From NCBI RefSeq assembly GCF_004827385.1, contig NZ_SRXN01000001.1, positions 310,001-374,000 on the forward strand: a stretch of 64,000 bases of DNA. Reading direction: 5' to 3'. The first letter of the stretch is position 1. Each line of letters starts with the position of its first letter. The stretch is from Ensifer sp. MPMI2T. Lineage in GTDB: Bacteria; Pseudomonadota; Alphaproteobacteria; Rhizobiales; Rhizobiaceae. Both the position numbers and the translations under genes were made by a program. The notes under the pieces are model-generated. The model worked only from the letters and a program-made list of their open reading frames with translations. It did not search any database and was not told the origin of the DNA. Shown in pieces: positions 8,610 through 17,662 of this stretch.

Positions 8610-9038
8610 ATGAATCACGATGCCTACCCGGACTACTATCTCGCCGACATTCTGCGCTCGACGAAGACGATCGCCCTGGTCGGCGCCTCGCCAAAGGCCG
8701 AGCGGCCGAGCCACCGCGTGATGGCATTTCTGTTGCGCAAGGGATATCGCGTGATCCCGGTCAATCCGGGCCAGGCCGGCAGGACCATTCTTGACCAGCC
8801 GGTTGTGGCGAGACTCGCGGATATCGCGGAGCCTATCGACATGGTCGACGTCTTCCGCGCCGCCCATGCGCTACCCGCGCTCGTCGACGAAATCCTCGAG
8901 CTGCCATCCCTGCCGAAGGTGATATGGGGCCAACTGTCCGTGCGGGACGACAAGGCCGCGGCCAAGGCGGAGGCGGCCGGGATCAAGGTCGTCATGGACC
9001 GCTGCCCCGCGATCGAGTATCCGCGACTGATAGGCTGA
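8610..9038 (+). CDS. CoA-binding domain protein (YccU type)
   Basis: 142 aa Rossmann-like CoA-binding domain: TIALVGASPKAERPSHRVM near the N-terminus, GYRVIPVNPG, then IDMVDVFRAAHALPALVDEI and WGQLSV, ending MDRCPAIEYPRL. This is the single-domain relative of the succinyl-CoA synthetase CoA-binding domain; its physiological role is not established. The ATG at 8610 was chosen by alignment to the usual N-terminus. It precedes metY with a 119-bp gap containing a repeat-like hairpin. Confidence 0.88.
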   Translation: MNHDAYPDYYLADILRSTKTIALVGASPKAERPSHRVMAFLLRKGYRVIPVNPGQAGRTILDQPVVARLADIAEPIDMVDVFRAAHALPALVDEILELPSLPKVIWGQLSVRDDKAAAKAEAAGIKVVMDRCPAIEYPRLIG

Positions 9039-9081
9039 CTACCGGGGGCGGTGCCCTGATCGCAGGCGCTTCCCGACAAAT

Positions 9082-9140
9082 CATGCAGCAATCAACATGC
9101 TTCAGTGGCTTTGGTCCAATTGCGACGCGCGGGACTGAAG
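9082..9140 (+). repeat. RIME-like hairpin in the metY leader (degenerate family A copy)
   Basis: It starts with the family A sequence CATGCAGCAATCAA and then forms a 7-bp stem CTTCAGT/ACTGAAG that takes the place of the CTACAGC/GCTGTAG arms of full copies, so pairing is kept although bases differ. It ends 17 bp before the metY start. I saw no SAM-II or SAM-I riboswitch consensus in this leader, so a repeat origin is the better explanation. Confidence 0.5.
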
Positions 9141-9157
9141 GGTTCAGGGAGAAACGA

Positions 9158-10441
9158 ATGACGAAGGCTGGTCCCGGTTTCAGCACGCTTGCAATTCACG
9201 CAGGGGCCCAGCCCGACCCGACGACCGGCGCACGCGTGACGCCGATCTACCAGACGACAAGCTTCGTTTTCGACGACACCGATCACGCCGCCGCACTCTT
9301 CGGCTTGCAGCAGTTCGGCAACATCTACACCCGGATCATGAACCCGACGCAAGCCGTGCTGGAGGAGCGCGTCGCCGCGCTCGAGGGCGGCACGGCGGCA
9401 CTTGCGGTCGCTTCGGGACATGCTGCGCAGCTTCTGGTCTTCCACACGATCATGCGGCCGGGCGACAACTTCGTCGCGGCGAAGCAACTCTATGGCGGCT
9501 CCGTCAACCAGTTCGGCCATGCCTTCAAATCATTCGACTGGCAGGTTCGCTGGGCGGATTGCGTGGATCCCGCAAGTTTCGATGCCAAAATCGATGAGCG
9601 AACCAAGGGGATCTTTATTGAAAGTCTCGCCAATCCCGGCGGCACCTTCGTCGATATCGCGGCAATCGCCGAGGTGGCGCGCAAACATGGCCTGCCGTTG
9701 ATCGTCGACAACACCATGGCGACGCCTTATCTGCTGCGGCCGTTGGAGCACGGCGCGGACATCGTCGTTCACTCGCTGACAAAGTTCATCGGCGGCCATG
9801 GCAATTCGATGGGCGGGATCATCGTCGACGGCGGCACCTACGATTGGTCGAAGTCGGGCAAATACCCGCTTCTTTCCGAACCGCGTCCGGAATATGCTGG
9901 TGTCGTGCTGCACGAGGTCTTCGGCAACTTCGCCTTCGCGATCGCGGCGCGCGTGCTGGGCTTGCGCGATTTAGGGCCGGCGATCTCGCCGTTCAACGCC
10001 TTCATGATCCTGACCGGCATCGAGACGCTGCCGCTGAGAATGCAGCGCCATTGCGACAATGCGCTGGCGGTCGCAAAGTGGCTGAAGGAACACGACAAGC
10101 TATCCTGGGTTCGCTATTCCGGTCTTGACGATGATCCGAACAACGCACTCCAGAAGCGCTATTCCCCAAAGGGAGCAGGTGCCGTCTTTACCTTCGGTCT
10201 CAAGGGTGGCTACGACGCTGGAAAACGCCTCGTCGAAGGGCTCGAACTGTTCTCGCACCTTGCCAATATCGGCGACACGCGGTCGCTCGTTATCCACCCT
10301 GCATCGACCACGCATCGCCAGCTGACGCCGGAGCAGCAGGTCGCGGCCGGCGCCGGGCCTGACGTCATCCGCCTCTCCATCGGCATCGAGGACGTTGCCG
10401 ATATAGTCGCCGACCTTGAGCAATCCCTCGCGAAGATCTGA
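9158..10441 (+). CDS. metY: O-acetylhomoserine sulfhydrylase (aminocarboxypropyltransferase)
   Basis: PLP enzyme forming homocysteine from O-acetylhomoserine and sulfide (methionine synthesis). 427 aa from the ATG at 9158, preceded by AGGGAGAAA. Cys/Met-metabolism family landmarks are TPIYQTTSFVF, YTRIMNPTQAVLEERVAALE, the cofactor segment IVDNTMATPYL, and Lys209 in VVHSLTKFIGGHGNSMGG. The long insert between the two halves favours MetY over the shorter MetZ, but O-succinylhomoserine use cannot be excluded. Confidence 0.92.
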   Translation: MTKAGPGFSTLAIHAGAQPDPTTGARVTPIYQTTSFVFDDTDHAAALFGLQQFGNIYTRIMNPTQAVLEERVAALEGGTAALAVASGHAAQLLVFHTIMRPGDNFVAAKQLYGGSVNQFGHAFKSFDWQVRWADCVDPASFDAKIDERTKGIFIESLANPGGTFVDIAAIAEVARKHGLPLIVDNTMATPYLLRPLEHGADIVVHSLTKFIGGHGNSMGGIIVDGGTYDWSKSGKYPLLSEPRPEYAGVVLHEVFGNFAFAIAARVLGLRDLGPAISPFNAFMILTGIETLPLRMQRHCDNALAVAKWLKEHDKLSWVRYSGLDDDPNNALQKRYSPKGAGAVFTFGLKGGYDAGKRLVEGLELFSHLANIGDTRSLVIHPASTTHRQLTPEQQVAAGAGPDVIRLSIGIEDVADIVADLEQSLAKI

Positions 10442-10481
10442 GACGCGTTACGGCCTTTCGGCCCTTTCACATAGGTGTCCC

Positions 10482-10826
10482 ATGAGCAATCTTTTGAGAT
10501 TCGATCCGTCTTCCGTCGAAGCAGAGGTTGGAGCGCCGGCGCCAGACCGGCTGATCTCCGGAAATCCCGAGTTTCGCACTTGGAACTTGGAGGAGGCGGA
10601 CGGCGGCCTTTATGCGGGCATCTGGGAAGCGACGCCCGGAAAGTGGCGGATCGTTTACGATGAATGGGAATATTTCCACATCCTGTCCGGCCATTCGATC
10701 GTAACGGAGGAGGGGCGGGAGCCCGTCCAACTGAGGGCCGGCGACAGCATGATTCTCAGACCCGGCTTCAAGGGAACCTGGGAAGTCGTTGAAACGACTC
10801 GCAAGGATTACGTCATCCGGCTCTAG
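10482..10826 (+). CDS. Cupin domain protein (DUF861/EutQ-like)
   Basis: 114 aa single cupin: EWEYFHILSGHSIVTEEG then LRAGDSMILRPGFKGTWEV, matching the two cupin motifs of the DUF861 group with GTWEV near the end. Such proteins are often sugar- or amino-acid-related, without a known reaction. Start at 10482; the gene follows metY by 40 bp and may share its transcript. Confidence 0.85.
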   Translation: MSNLLRFDPSSVEAEVGAPAPDRLISGNPEFRTWNLEEADGGLYAGIWEATPGKWRIVYDEWEYFHILSGHSIVTEEGREPVQLRAGDSMILRPGFKGTWEVVETTRKDYVIRL

Positions 10827-10906
10827 CCTCGCGACGCCGCGATCAATGCTCCGACCGACCGGCGGATGGCGTGCGCGGCAGCGTCTGAGCGAAGCTCTGC
10901 AGCCGA

Positions 10907-12154
10907 CTACCAGACGAGATCCAGGCGCTCCAGGCCGTGGAAATGGAAACTGTCCTTGATGTGTGGCTCGTGCTTGAGCCGCATGCCCGGCAGACGGCGG
11001 AACAGGATCGGCAGGGAAAGTTTGAGTTCGAGCCGTGCGAGCGGTGCGCCGATGCAAAAGTGCAGGCCCGCACCAAAGGAAACATTCGGCCCTTCGTCGC
11101 GATCCGGTTTGAATGTGTCGGGTGCTGAGAACTTCCGCGGATCGACATTGGCCGCGCCCAGGATCAGTCCGATCTTGTCACCCTTCTTGAGGGCGATGCC
11201 GTCCTCGAGCTCGATATCTGTCAGCGCATAGCGCTGGAAGATATGCAGCGGTGCCGCGAAACGCAGGCATTCTTCAATGGTCCGTTCCGTCGACTCCTCG
11301 CTTGCGAAAAGGTCAGCCGGGGGAAGGAGCGATTGAAGGATCGTCCGCACCGCATTGCCGATCTGATGGACGGTTGCCTCATGGCCGGCATTCAGGAGCA
11401 GGACGGTCGTCGAGATGAGCTCGGCATCCGTCAGTCGCTCTCCATCTTTCTCCGAAGTGATCATATGCGTCAGCAGATCGTCGCCGGGGTTGGCGCGCTT
11501 TTCGGCTATGACGTCGCGGAGATAGGCAGCGAATTCGGCAGACGCGTGATTGGCGTCGAGCTCCGTTTCGAAGCTCGGATTGAAGACGTACATCCGGACC
11601 ATGCGATGCGACCAGTCGAGAAGGCGAGGGGCCGCTTCCACGGGGATCCCCAGCATGCGCGCGATGATGGTTACGGGGATCGTCTCGGCATAGGTCTTCA
11701 GCAATTCGACCTCGCCGTTCTTCTCGAAGCTGTCGATGACGGCGTGCGAAAGCGTCTCGATCTCCGGTCTTAACTGTTCGATCTGCCGCGAAACGAAAGC
11801 GCGGTTGACGAGCGTCCTCAGCCGCGTGTGCGCCGGCGGCTCCAGTTCCAGCAGCGAATGCGCCTCCAGTGCATCGAAATCTTTCAAATGCGGTTTCGGC
11901 TCGGGCATGCCGATTTCGTCGCGCGTCGCGACATGCAGAATCTGTCGACCGAAACGGCGATCGCGCAGCAGGCCGTTTACCTGATCATAGCCCGCAAAAT
12001 ACCACTGCTGTCGTTCCTCCCAGAAGAAGGCCGGACATTGCGCGTGGAGAGCCGCATAGGCGGGGAGCGGATTGCAGAAGAAGGCCGGATCCCGAACGTC
12101 GAGCGAAACGCGGCGGCTGGAACCGTCGATCGAAATACCGGGGAGTACGGGCAT
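10907..12154 (-). CDS. Cytochrome P450
   Basis: 415 aa soluble bacterial P450. The heme-binding loop is FGAGLHFCIGAPLARLEL with the thiolate Cys at about 367. The ExxR pair lies in ECLRFAAP, and the I-helix is LLNAGHEATVHQ, where the usual Thr-Thr pair is Ala-Thr. No redox partner gene (ferredoxin, ferredoxin reductase) is next to it, so it must borrow electrons from elsewhere. Substrate unknown. It is divergent from the EEP-family gene across 215 bp that carry two direct repeats TGGTCCGGA (12278 and 12301). Confidence 0.93.
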   Translation of the reverse strand: MPVLPGISIDGSSRRVSLDVRDPAFFCNPLPAYAALHAQCPAFFWEERQQWYFAGYDQVNGLLRDRRFGRQILHVATRDEIGMPEPKPHLKDFDALEAHSLLELEPPAHTRLRTLVNRAFVSRQIEQLRPEIETLSHAVIDSFEKNGEVELLKTYAETIPVTIIARMLGIPVEAAPRLLDWSHRMVRMYVFNPSFETELDANHASAEFAAYLRDVIAEKRANPGDDLLTHMITSEKDGERLTDAELISTTVLLLNAGHEATVHQIGNAVRTILQSLLPPADLFASEESTERTIEECLRFAAPLHIFQRYALTDIELEDGIALKKGDKIGLILGAANVDPRKFSAPDTFKPDRDEGPNVSFGAGLHFCIGAPLARLELKLSLPILFRRLPGMRLKHEPHIKDSFHFHGLERLDLVW

Positions 12155-12369
12155 GGCTCAACTCTTCAAGTATGGGTAGACTCGCTTCTTCATCTCCATC
12201 TCTATTGCTCGGGGCGCGGGGGCCGCAAGCCCAATCGGGCGACGAATGTGCGGTGCAGACTCTCGAGGTGAGTCCGATGGTCCGGAAGGAATAAGATGCG
12301 TGGTCCGGACTTTTTCGGTGGCACGGGCGGACCTATTTGAGCATGATGCGGCGGCAAGCAGGGAGTAGC

Positions 12370-13227
12370 ATGGCAAAAGTACATAACAGTCTATCCGCGG
12401 GCATACTGGCGGCGATCCGCAAGCGACGGCCCACGGTCGTGGGGCGCGATGCGGCAGTGGACCGCGGGGACATCGTCATAGCCTCCTACAATATCCACAA
12501 ATGCGTCGGCACCGATGGCCGGTTCGATCCGGCGCGCACGGCTCAGGTCATCGCCGAGATCGGTGCGGATATCGTGGCCCTGCAGGAAGCGGACCAGCGT
12601 TTCGGCGAACGGGCCGGCCTTCTCGATCTGGAACACCTGCGGCGCGAGGCGCACCTGGTTTCGGTGCCGATCTCACCTTTTTCGGCCAAGGGACACGGGT
12701 GGCACGGCAATGTACTCTTGTTGAGAGAAGGGGCGGTTTCTGACCTCCGCCAGTTGAAGCTGCCCGGTGTCGAGCCACGGGGCGCGCTGGTCGTCGATCT
12801 CGATCTCAAGGCGGGACCGTTGCGAGTGATCGCCGCCCACCTTGGATTGTTGCGTCATTCCCGAGCCCAGCAGGCCGAGGCCCTTTTGCGCGCCGCAGCC
12901 GATGGGATCGGCCGACCGACCCTGCTTATTGGCGACCTCAATGAATGGCGCATGGGCAAGCGTTCATCGCTCAAGTTTCTGAGCCCGACCTTCGATCCAT
13001 CACACGCGACGGTCGCCAGTTTTCCGTCGCGTTTTCCGCTGTTGCCGCTCGATCGGGTGCTTGGCAATCCGTATCATCTGGTCACGTCCGTGGCGGTGCA
13101 TGACTCGCCGCTCGCTCGCGTTGCCTCGGACCATCTGCCAGTAAAGGCATCAATTGACCTGAAGGCCGTTCACAAAAGCGACAACGATCCAGGTCGCGCC
13201 GAGCTGATCGAGACAGATTCGGCTTAA
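12370..13227 (+). CDS. Endonuclease/exonuclease/phosphatase (EEP) family protein
   Basis: 285 aa. The metal-dependent phosphodiesterase fold is shown by IASYNIHKCVG (catalytic Asn), IVALQEADQRFGE (metal Glu), GDLNEWRMG (Asp/Asn) and VASDHLPVKASI (Asp-His). Substrates in this family range from nucleic acids to phospholipids. ATG 12370 has GCAGGGAG upstream. It is followed 20 bp later by a phospholipase D-type gene, so a role in phospholipid turnover is a reasonable guess but not shown. Confidence 0.87.
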   Translation: MAKVHNSLSAGILAAIRKRRPTVVGRDAAVDRGDIVIASYNIHKCVGTDGRFDPARTAQVIAEIGADIVALQEADQRFGERAGLLDLEHLRREAHLVSVPISPFSAKGHGWHGNVLLLREGAVSDLRQLKLPGVEPRGALVVDLDLKAGPLRVIAAHLGLLRHSRAQQAEALLRAAADGIGRPTLLIGDLNEWRMGKRSSLKFLSPTFDPSHATVASFPSRFPLLPLDRVLGNPYHLVTSVAVHDSPLARVASDHLPVKASIDLKAVHKSDNDPGRAELIETDSA

Positions 13228-13247
13228 GCAGGCTGAGGCGGCGTGCG

Positions 13248-14807
13248 ATGGTGTTTTGGGTTACGGTTTTTCTTGCCGTTGTGATCGCCCTCGCCAGTGC
13301 GGCGATCCTCTACATCTACGGGCGGTTTGGGCGTCGTCCCCAGGCACTGCCGTCCTTTGCGCTGCCCGTCGCAGAGAACGAAACCGAGATCGACTTGGAT
13401 ATCGGCCTGCTCCTGCTCGATCATCCTCGTCAAAGCGGCGTGGCGTTGATATCCGACAGCATCGAGGCCTTTGTCGCGAGAGTGCACTCCGCGCGGCGAG
13501 CCGGGCGTAGCCTCGACCTGCAATATTACTATTGGAAGGACGATCTGACCGGGTTCCTGCTGACGCGCGAACTCGTCATGGCCGCCGACCGCGGCGTGCG
13601 TATTCGATTGCTGCTCGATGATATCAATGCGGGGATCCACGATCGCCTGTGCATCTCCCTTGATGCGCATCCGAATATCGACGTGCGCCTGTTCAATCCG
13701 AGCCGGGCGCGGACGGACCGCTTTCGCCGCGGCTTCGAGATGGCCATCCGCGCCTTCAGCGCAACCCGCCGCATGCACAACAAACTATGGCTAGCGGACG
13801 GCCGGTTGGCGATCGCCGGCGGACGCAATATTGGCGATGCCTATTTCGATGCTGCCGAACTTTCGAACTTTCGCGATCTGGATGTCTGGATGATTGGGCC
13901 GGTCGTCGATCAGGCGACGGAGATGTTCGATCGCTATTGGAACAGCGCCTCCGTTCTGCCGATCGCGGCGCTGCGCACGCCGCGCAAGCAATTTCTGCCG
14001 GCGCTGCGTGAAACGCTTGATGCGCTTGCCCGCACACCCGCCGCGCGGTTCTACCTGGAGCAGGTCGGCAAGGCGGTCGCCGCGAAGGGTTGCTTTCGGG
14101 GGAGCCGCCCGCTTCACCGGAGCGCCGACCTACGCATCGCCTTTGATCCGCCTGAAAAAGCGCTGATGCAGAAGCGCCAGAACTGGCTGCTGCGTGAGCT
14201 CTTTCCGCTGATCAACGCCGCCAAGCGTGATCTGCGCATCATTTCGCCCTATTTTATTCCCGGCGCCGAAGGAACGCGCGAACTGACGGCGCTTGCCAAG
14301 AAGGGCGCGAAGGTGGCCGTGCTGACGAATTCGCTCGCAGCGACGGACGTCGCGGCAGTTCATGGCGGCTATGTGAAATATCGTAAAGGACTGCTGCGCG
14401 GTGGAGTAGAGCTGTTCGAGCTCAAGGAGCGCGGGGATTTCATCGACCGCCACCGCATGTCTCTGTTCGGCGCCCGCAATGCGAGCCTGCATACCAAGGC
14501 CTTCGTCATCGACGGGATGATCGGATATGTCGGCTCGATGAATTTCGATCCGCGTTCCGCGTCGCTCAACACGGAGATGGGGGTCGTGTTCTCGGATGAA
14601 GCTCTGGCCAAAGAACTTCAATCGATGTTCGACGACGAGACATCGCCTGGAATGAGTTATAGGCTGGCATTGGAGAATGGCAGGCCGGTGTGGCGCGATC
14701 GCACGAACGGAACGGTAAGATTGCTGCGGCGCGAGCCGGATGCTGGCATTCTTCGGCGGCTGATCGCCGGCGCAATCCGCTTCTTGCCGCTGGAGTCCCA
14801 ACTGTAA
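13248..14807 (+). CDS. Phospholipase D family protein (cardiolipin synthase-like)
   Basis: 519 aa. A single N-terminal membrane helix (VFWVTVFLAVVIALASAAIL) anchors a domain with two HKD motifs: HNKLWLADGRLAIAGGRN at about residue 179 and HTKAFVIDGMIGYVGSMNFD at about 412. The two-motif layout is that of cardiolipin synthase and related phosphatidyltransferases. It lacks the second N-terminal helix of classical ClsA, so it may be a ClsC-type or other phospholipase D. Probably in one operon with the EEP-family gene. Confidence 0.87.
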   Translation: MVFWVTVFLAVVIALASAAILYIYGRFGRRPQALPSFALPVAENETEIDLDIGLLLLDHPRQSGVALISDSIEAFVARVHSARRAGRSLDLQYYYWKDDLTGFLLTRELVMAADRGVRIRLLLDDINAGIHDRLCISLDAHPNIDVRLFNPSRARTDRFRRGFEMAIRAFSATRRMHNKLWLADGRLAIAGGRNIGDAYFDAAELSNFRDLDVWMIGPVVDQATEMFDRYWNSASVLPIAALRTPRKQFLPALRETLDALARTPAARFYLEQVGKAVAAKGCFRGSRPLHRSADLRIAFDPPEKALMQKRQNWLLRELFPLINAAKRDLRIISPYFIPGAEGTRELTALAKKGAKVAVLTNSLAATDVAAVHGGYVKYRKGLLRGGVELFELKERGDFIDRHRMSLFGARNASLHTKAFVIDGMIGYVGSMNFDPRSASLNTEMGVVFSDEALAKELQSMFDDETSPGMSYRLALENGRPVWRDRTNGTVRLLRREPDAGILRRLIAGAIRFLPLESQL

Positions 14808-14989
14808 AACGCGGACGGTTCACGCGTAGCGAGGTTTACCGATCGTTTACCGACGCATCCGCAATGCCTGTGAGCAAAGCGGCGCACACCGGCGGTAGCG
14901 CCGGAAAAATGTTCTACCGGCAATCGGTGGGCAGCGTTTGGGCTTTGCGTAATGTGGCCGCGACCATTGAGCCTATCGAATGTTCGCGA

Positions 14990-15019
14990 CTTGAAGTGAA
15001 GGGCATTGACACTCTATGT
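14990..15019 (+). promoter_or_regulatory. Candidate heat-shock (RpoH) promoter of clpP
   Basis: CTTGAA (14990-14995), a 16-nt spacer and CTCTATGT (15012-15019) resemble the alphaproteobacterial RpoH pattern CTTGAA-N16/17-CCCCATnT. It lies 70 bp before clpP, a known heat-shock gene in this group. The -10 match is partial. Confidence 0.4.
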
Positions 15020-15088
15020 AAGGCTTGAGGCTTTTCCGATGATTCCCGGTCCGCGAGGGATTGCGGCCCCGATTGATGAAGGTTCGAT

Positions 15089-15721
15089 ATGAGAAATCCA
15101 GTTGATACGGCCATGGCGCTGGTGCCGATGGTTGTTGAGCAGACCAACCGCGGCGAACGGTCCTACGACATCTATTCGCGTCTGCTCAAGGAGCGCATCA
15201 TCTTCCTGACGGGCCCGGTCGAAGATCAGATGGCAACGCTTGTCTGCGCCCAGCTGCTTTTCCTCGAGGCTGAAAACCCGAAGAAGGAAATCGCGCTTTA
15301 CATCAATTCGCCGGGCGGCGTCGTGACGGCCGGCATGGCGATCTACGATACGATGCAGTTCATCAAGCCGGCTGTCTCGACGCTCTGCATCGGACAGGCG
15401 GCATCCATGGGTTCGCTGCTGCTGGCGGCGGGTCACAAGGACATGCGTTTCGCGACGCCGAATTCCCGCATCATGGTGCATCAGCCTTCCGGCGGTTTCC
15501 AGGGGCAGGCATCTGACATCGAGCGGCACGCGAGAGACATTCTGAAGATGAAGCGCCGACTGAACGAGGTCTATGTCAAGCATTGCGGACGGACCTATGA
15601 AGAGGTCGAGCAGACGCTCGATCGCGACCATTTCATGAGTTCCGATGAGGCTCTGGACTGGGGACTGATCGACAAGGTCATCACGTCGCGTGAGGCTGCC
15701 GAAGGCGTCGAACAGGCTTGA
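15089..15721 (+). CDS. clpP: ATP-dependent Clp protease proteolytic subunit
   Basis: Serine peptidase that forms the barrel partner of ClpX/ClpA. 210 aa. The catalytic Ser is about residue 106 in [12 protein letters not shown] and the His about 131 in [10 protein letters not shown], and the Asp lies further on in TLDRDHFMS. The conserved YINSPGG loop is present. It begins the clpP-clpX-lon proteostasis block; a 289-bp gap with dyads separates it from clpX, so clpX probably has its own promoter. Confidence 0.97.
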   Translation: MRNPVDTAMALVPMVVEQTNRGERSYDIYSRLLKERIIFLTGPVEDQMATLVCAQLLFLEAENPKKEIALYINSPGGVVTAGMAIYDTMQFIKPAVSTLCIGQAASMGSLLLAAGHKDMRFATPNSRIMVHQPSGGFQGQASDIERHARDILKMKRRLNEVYVKHCGRTYEEVEQTLDRDHFMSSDEALDWGLIDKVITSREAAEGVEQA

Positions 15722-15732
15722 TCTCAAGCTTT

Positions 15733-15800
15733 TGTGTCACCACCGATGTAATTGTGACACATTTGTAATGGCTAAGGGGCTTTATCGCTAAGTTAAAGCC
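15733..15800 (+). promoter_or_regulatory. Two dyads in the clpP-clpX intergenic region
   Basis: TGTGTCAC/GTGACACA (15733-15761, 13-nt spacer) and GGCTTTA/TAAAGCC (15778-15800, 9-nt spacer) are both perfect inverted repeats within 80 bp of the clpP stop. Neither has a T-run typical of an intrinsic terminator. They could be an mRNA 3' hairpin and a protein-binding site for clpX expression. The rest of this 289-bp gap shows nothing else I can name. Confidence 0.35.
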
Positions 15801-16010
15801 GTTAATATGAACCAAAGTGCCGTGTCGGAGTTTGGAAACACGGTGCTCGGGTTTCGGCGGGAGAGTCGTTGCGGCCGAAATTCAGGCGATTTGCCTGTAC
15901 GGTGAGTACTCCCAAGAACCTTGCGATGGGTGGCAAACTTTTGCGCAAGGCGAATTGAGTGGTCCGGGATATCTTTCCGAAGGTGTCCGGCGTGCTGGAA
16001 GGAAGTGGAA

Positions 16011-17288
16011 ATGAGCAAGGTCAGCGGTAGCAACGGCGGTGACTCGAAAAATACCCTCTATTGTTCGTTTTGCGGCAAGAGCCAGCATGAGGTTCGCAAG
16101 CTGATCGCAGGGCCGACCGTGTTCATCTGCGATGAATGCGTGGAACTCTGCATGGACATCATCCGCGAAGAGAACAAGACCTCGATGGTCAAATCGCGCG
16201 ATGGTGTTCCCACTCCGCAGGAAATCATCAAGGTTCTCGACGAATATGTCATCGGTCAGCAACAGGCCAAGCGCATCCTGTCGGTCGCCGTTCATAACCA
16301 CTACAAGCGTCTCGCGCATGCCGCGAAGAGCAGCGACGTGGAACTGGCAAAATCGAACATCATGCTCGTCGGACCTACCGGTTGCGGCAAGACCTATCTG
16401 GCGCAAACGCTCGCCCGGATCATCGACGTTCCCTTCACCATGGCCGACGCAACGACGTTGACGGAAGCGGGCTATGTCGGTGAGGACGTCGAGAACATCA
16501 TTCTGAAGCTGCTGCAGGCAGCCGACTACAATGTCGAGCGTGCGCAGCGCGGCATCGTCTACATCGACGAGGTCGACAAGATTTCGCGCAAGTCGGACAA
16601 TCCGTCGATCACCCGCGACGTTTCGGGTGAAGGCGTGCAACAGGCCCTCCTGAAGATCATGGAAGGCACCGTGGCGTCCGTGCCGCCGCAAGGCGGCCGC
16701 AAGCATCCGCAGCAGGAATTCCTGCAGGTGGACACGACAAACATCCTCTTTATCTGCGGTGGGGCGTTCGCAGGCCTCGACAAGATCATTTCGGCCCGTG
16801 GTGAAAAGACGTCGATCGGCTTCGGCGCGACCGTCCGCGCTCCGGAAGATCGCCGCGTCGGTGAGGTATTGCGGGAGCTCGAGCCGGAAGATCTCGTCAA
16901 GTTTGGCCTGATCCCTGAGTTCATCGGCCGTCTGCCGGTTCTGGCGACGCTCGAGGATCTTGATGAGGATGCACTGATCCAGATTCTTTCGGAGCCGAAG
17001 AACGCCCTGGTCAAGCAGTATCAGCGTCTGTTCGAAATGGAAGATGTAGAGCTGACCTTCCACGAGGACGCACTGCGCGAGATCGCTCGACGCGCCATCG
17101 TGCGCAAGACCGGTGCTCGCGGCCTGCGCTCGATCATGGAAAAGATCCTGCTCGACACGATGTTCGAGTTGCCGACGCTCGAAGGCGTTCGCGAGGTTGT
17201 GATATCGGACGAGGTGGTCAAGGGGACCGCACGGCCGCTCTACATCTACTCGGAACGGTCCGAAGAGAAGACCAACGTTTCGGCGTAG
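16011..17288 (+). CDS. clpX: ATP-dependent Clp protease ATP-binding subunit ClpX
   Basis: AAA+ unfoldase that feeds substrates to ClpP; in Caulobacter-type cells it also degrades cell-cycle regulators such as CtrA. 425 aa from the ATG at 16011. An N-terminal zinc-binding domain has four cysteines (CSFCGKSQ and [10 protein letters not shown]), followed by Walker A GPTGCGKT, Walker [10 protein letters not shown], the [14 protein letters not shown] region and the sensor-2 segment [13 protein letters not shown]. The earlier in-frame start at 15921 lacks similarity to ClpX. Confidence 0.98.
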   Translation: MSKVSGSNGGDSKNTLYCSFCGKSQHEVRKLIAGPTVFICDECVELCMDIIREENKTSMVKSRDGVPTPQEIIKVLDEYVIGQQQAKRILSVAVHNHYKRLAHAAKSSDVELAKSNIMLVGPTGCGKTYLAQTLARIIDVPFTMADATTLTEAGYVGEDVENIILKLLQAADYNVERAQRGIVYIDEVDKISRKSDNPSITRDVSGEGVQQALLKIMEGTVASVPPQGGRKHPQQEFLQVDTTNILFICGGAFAGLDKIISARGEKTSIGFGATVRAPEDRRVGEVLRELEPEDLVKFGLIPEFIGRLPVLATLEDLDEDALIQILSEPKNALVKQYQRLFEMEDVELTFHEDALREIARRAIVRKTGARGLRSIMEKILLDTMFELPTLEGVREVVISDEVVKGTARPLYIYSERSEEKTNVSA

Positions 17289-17310
17289 TCGCGCTCTTTC
17301 ACGAATGTTT

Positions 17311-17337
17311 GAAAAGCCCGCCGTGCGCGGGCTTTTC
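17311..17337 (+). terminator. Intrinsic terminator of clpX
   Basis: GAAAAGCCCGC-CGTGC-GCGGGCTTTTC is a perfect 11-bp stem with a 5-nt loop, ending in a T-run inside the stem, 22 bp after the clpX stop. The flanking A-run and T-run make it usable in both directions. Confidence 0.88.
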
Positions 17338-17553
17338 CGTATCGTGCACATAGCTGTTGAGATGAGGTGGCTGCCCGCTCGATTTAATGAAACGCTTGTT
17401 GCTAAACCGCGGCAACAACGCGATGATGCGACGATTCAGTGAAGGCTCGTTTGCTGCCTGTCGTTGATGTTTCGGCGTCCCCGCGCAAGGTACGCAACAG
17501 CGTCCGGGCATAGGGATCGGGAACTATCCGTGAAGGGGGAGGCTGCGCCGTAC

Positions 17554-17582
17554 CTTGAAAAGGCCGCTCTTGCACTCCACTT
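17554..17582 (+). promoter_or_regulatory. Candidate heat-shock (RpoH) promoter of lon
   Basis: CTTGAA (17554-17559), a 15-nt spacer and CTCCACTT (17575-17582) lie about 80 bp before lon. The -35 matches the RpoH pattern exactly and the -10 is approximate. The rest of the 374-bp clpX-lon gap holds the clpX terminator and no supportable gene; a 65-codon open frame ending at 17661 has no ribosome binding site or recognisable sequence. Confidence 0.35.
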
Positions 17583-17662
17583 TCATGAAGAAAAAATGAC
17601 AGCCGGGAGTGCCTTAGAGGCTCTCGGGAACGGGCCCGAAAACGGGACGGAAAGGAAATGAC

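Noticed and set aside
9040..9157. SAM riboswitch before metY
   Set aside because: No SAM-I or SAM-II core was recognised by eye; the hairpin present aligns better with the family A repeat. A model search could still change this.
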